From assembly GCF_024639605.1 (NCBI RefSeq), contig NZ_JAHEHZ010000009.1, positions 1-44,172 on the forward strand: a stretch of 44,172 bases of DNA. Reading direction: 5' to 3'. Below the pieces are notes generated by a model, which worked only from the letters and a program-made list of their open reading frames with translations, was not told the DNA's origin and made no database searches. Made by a program: the position numbers and the translations under genes. Each line of letters opens with the position of its first letter. The stretch's first letter is position 1. This DNA is from Roseobacter sp. (GTDB lineage Bacteria > Pseudomonadota > Alphaproteobacteria > Rhodobacterales > Rhodobacteraceae). Shown here piece by piece: positions 43,460 through 44,172 of this stretch.

Positions 43460-44172
43460 CTATCCGCCGGTTGCGGCATGATACCATGCGACGATCTGTG
43501 CTCGTTCCTCGCTGGTTATAAAAGAGAGATTTGCAGGGGGCATCGCGTGGCTGAGACCCGCCTGCAGATAGATGTCGCGGGCCTGCCGCGCGATCTGATC
43601 TTCCGTCTCAAGACGCACGCCACCGGGTGGCCAGAGCAGCCCTTCCCAGACCGGTTCTGCTGCGTGGCACATCGAGCACCGTCCCAGAACGATATCATGC
43701 ACATCCTCAAACCCTTCGGCCTGTGCAAAGCGCAACGCAGGCCCGGTGGCCTCTTCTGGCTCATCAAGCCCATGCATCGGCGCCACCGATAGCCACATAA
43801 TCACAATAAAAATCAGCGCAGTCACAGCCCAGGTCCAGTGTGGGTTGCCCTGACGCGCGTGCATCGAATTGAAATAATGCCGGATTGTAACACCCATCAG
43901 GAACACAAGGCTGGCGATGATCCACGTGTTACCGGTGGCAAAAGCCAGCGGATAATGATTGCTGAGCATCAGAAAGATCACCGGCAGTGTCAGATAGTTG
44001 TTATGCGTGCTGCGCTGCTTGGCGATCTTGCCGTATTTCGCATCCGGGGTCCGCCCGTTGATCAGATCATCGACCACGATTTTCTGGTTCGGGATGATCA
44101 CCATAAAAACATTGGCGCTCATGATGGTGGCCGTAAAAGCCCCCAGATGCAGCATGGCCGCGCGCCCGGTGA
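43460..44172 (-). CDS. puuD: PuuD-type membrane urate oxidase with cytochrome c domain, 5' end outside window
   Basis: At least 236 residues of a polytopic membrane protein; the frame stays open to the right edge (upstream codons encode TGRAA before the first internal Met), so the N-terminal half is missing. Several hydrophobic helices (for example [17 protein letters not shown] and [18 protein letters not shown]) are followed by a C-terminal cytochrome c-like domain with one heme site [11 protein letters not shown]. The [11 protein letters not shown] and [18 protein letters not shown] segments match the urate hydroxylase (PuuD) family, which oxidises uric acid at the membrane and passes electrons to a cytochrome c. 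Stop is 83 bases from the mutL start. Confidence 0.85.
   Translation of the reverse strand, partial: TGRAAMLHLGAFTATIMSANVFMVIIPNQKIVVDDLINGRTPDAKYGKIAKQRSTHNNYLTLPVIFLMLSNHYPLAFATGNTWIIASLVFLMGVTIRHYFNSMHARQGNPHWTWAVTALIFIVIMWLSVAPMHGLDEPEEATGPALRFAQAEGFEDVHDIVLGRCSMCHAAEPVWEGLLWPPGGVRLETEDQIARQARDIYLQAGLSHAMPPANLSFITSEERAQIVAWYHAATGG

Noticed and set aside
3516-44172. A purine-degradation link between the M20 hydrolase and puuD
   Set aside because: They are about 39 kb apart with unrelated genes between, and the M20 protein's substrate is not specific to allantoate by sequence.
1-44172. CRISPR arrays, tRNAs, rRNAs, insertion sequences or integrase genes
   Set aside because: No regularly spaced repeats, no recognisable tRNA cloverleaf, no transposase motifs or terminal inverted repeats were noticed by eye. 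A tRNA or repeat finder would be decisive but was not available.

Overview
The window looks like a chromosomal segment from an alphaproteobacterium of the Rhodobacterales/Roseobacter type. I infer this from family content and layout, not from a database search. The clues are an RpoE-ChrR pair next to the flavin oxidase/DUF1365/MFS/DUF3833/SDR operon that accompanies it in Rhodobacter relatives, a TRAP-transporter-led sugar-acid operon, a membrane PuuD-type urate oxidase, a MutL carrying the endonuclease motif, high GC content, and dense gene packing with many 4-nt ATGA/GTGA overlaps. No tRNA, rRNA, IS element, prophage or CRISPR array was seen, and no gene-free stretch exceeds 300 bases.

Layout. 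(1) 1-8073, mostly minus strand: an edge-truncated secreted protein, a LivG-type ATPase, a long-chain acyl-CoA ligase, an M20 Zn-amidohydrolase, a frameshifted mini-gene on the plus strand, an ASCH-domain protein and a formate dehydrogenase alpha subunit with its own Fe-S modules. (2) 8310-10650, plus: a histidine-phosphatase homolog, a GST and a lysine-forming saccharopine dehydrogenase in one tight operon. (3) 10655-16699: the stress module, with rpoE-chrR on plus and a five-gene lipid-modification-like operon diverging on minus. (4) 16703-22390, minus: a sugar-acid operon (enolase-superfamily enzyme, 2-hydroxyacid dehydrogenase, FAH-family hydrolase, an unlisted 43-residue membrane peptide, IlvD/Edd dehydratase, SDR) that reads as a non-phosphorylative oxidative route ending in pyruvate plus a hydroxyacid. 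(5) 22592-25112: a beta-hydroxyacid dehydrogenase and a DenD-like dehydrogenase on plus, convergent with a GntR/FCD regulator. (6) 25300-40253, plus: a roughly 15-kb, largely translationally coupled operon with TRAP dctPQM, two PhyH-type Fe(II)/2-oxoglutarate oxygenases, UxaA, four Gfo/Idh/MocA oxidoreductases, a second beta-hydroxyacid dehydrogenase, an EamA transporter, a KDG-kinase-like PfkB protein and UxuA. (7) 40309-44172, minus: rmuC, mutL and the C-terminal part of puuD.

How it fits together. The GntR regulator sits in the middle of the sugar-acid locus (16.7-40.3 kb) and probably controls it in response to a 2-keto-3-deoxy acid or a related intermediate. Substrate would enter through the TRAP system. 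UxaA and UxuA both make 2-keto-3-deoxygluconate in known pathways, which the PfkB kinase would phosphorylate, while the divergent minus-strand operon offers the alternative oxidative split. Two oxygenases and four Gfo/Idh enzymes, with no UxaC uronate isomerase or UxaB/UxuB reductase in the locus, suggest a modified or non-standard uronic/aldonic acid. This is the most interesting candidate system in the window.
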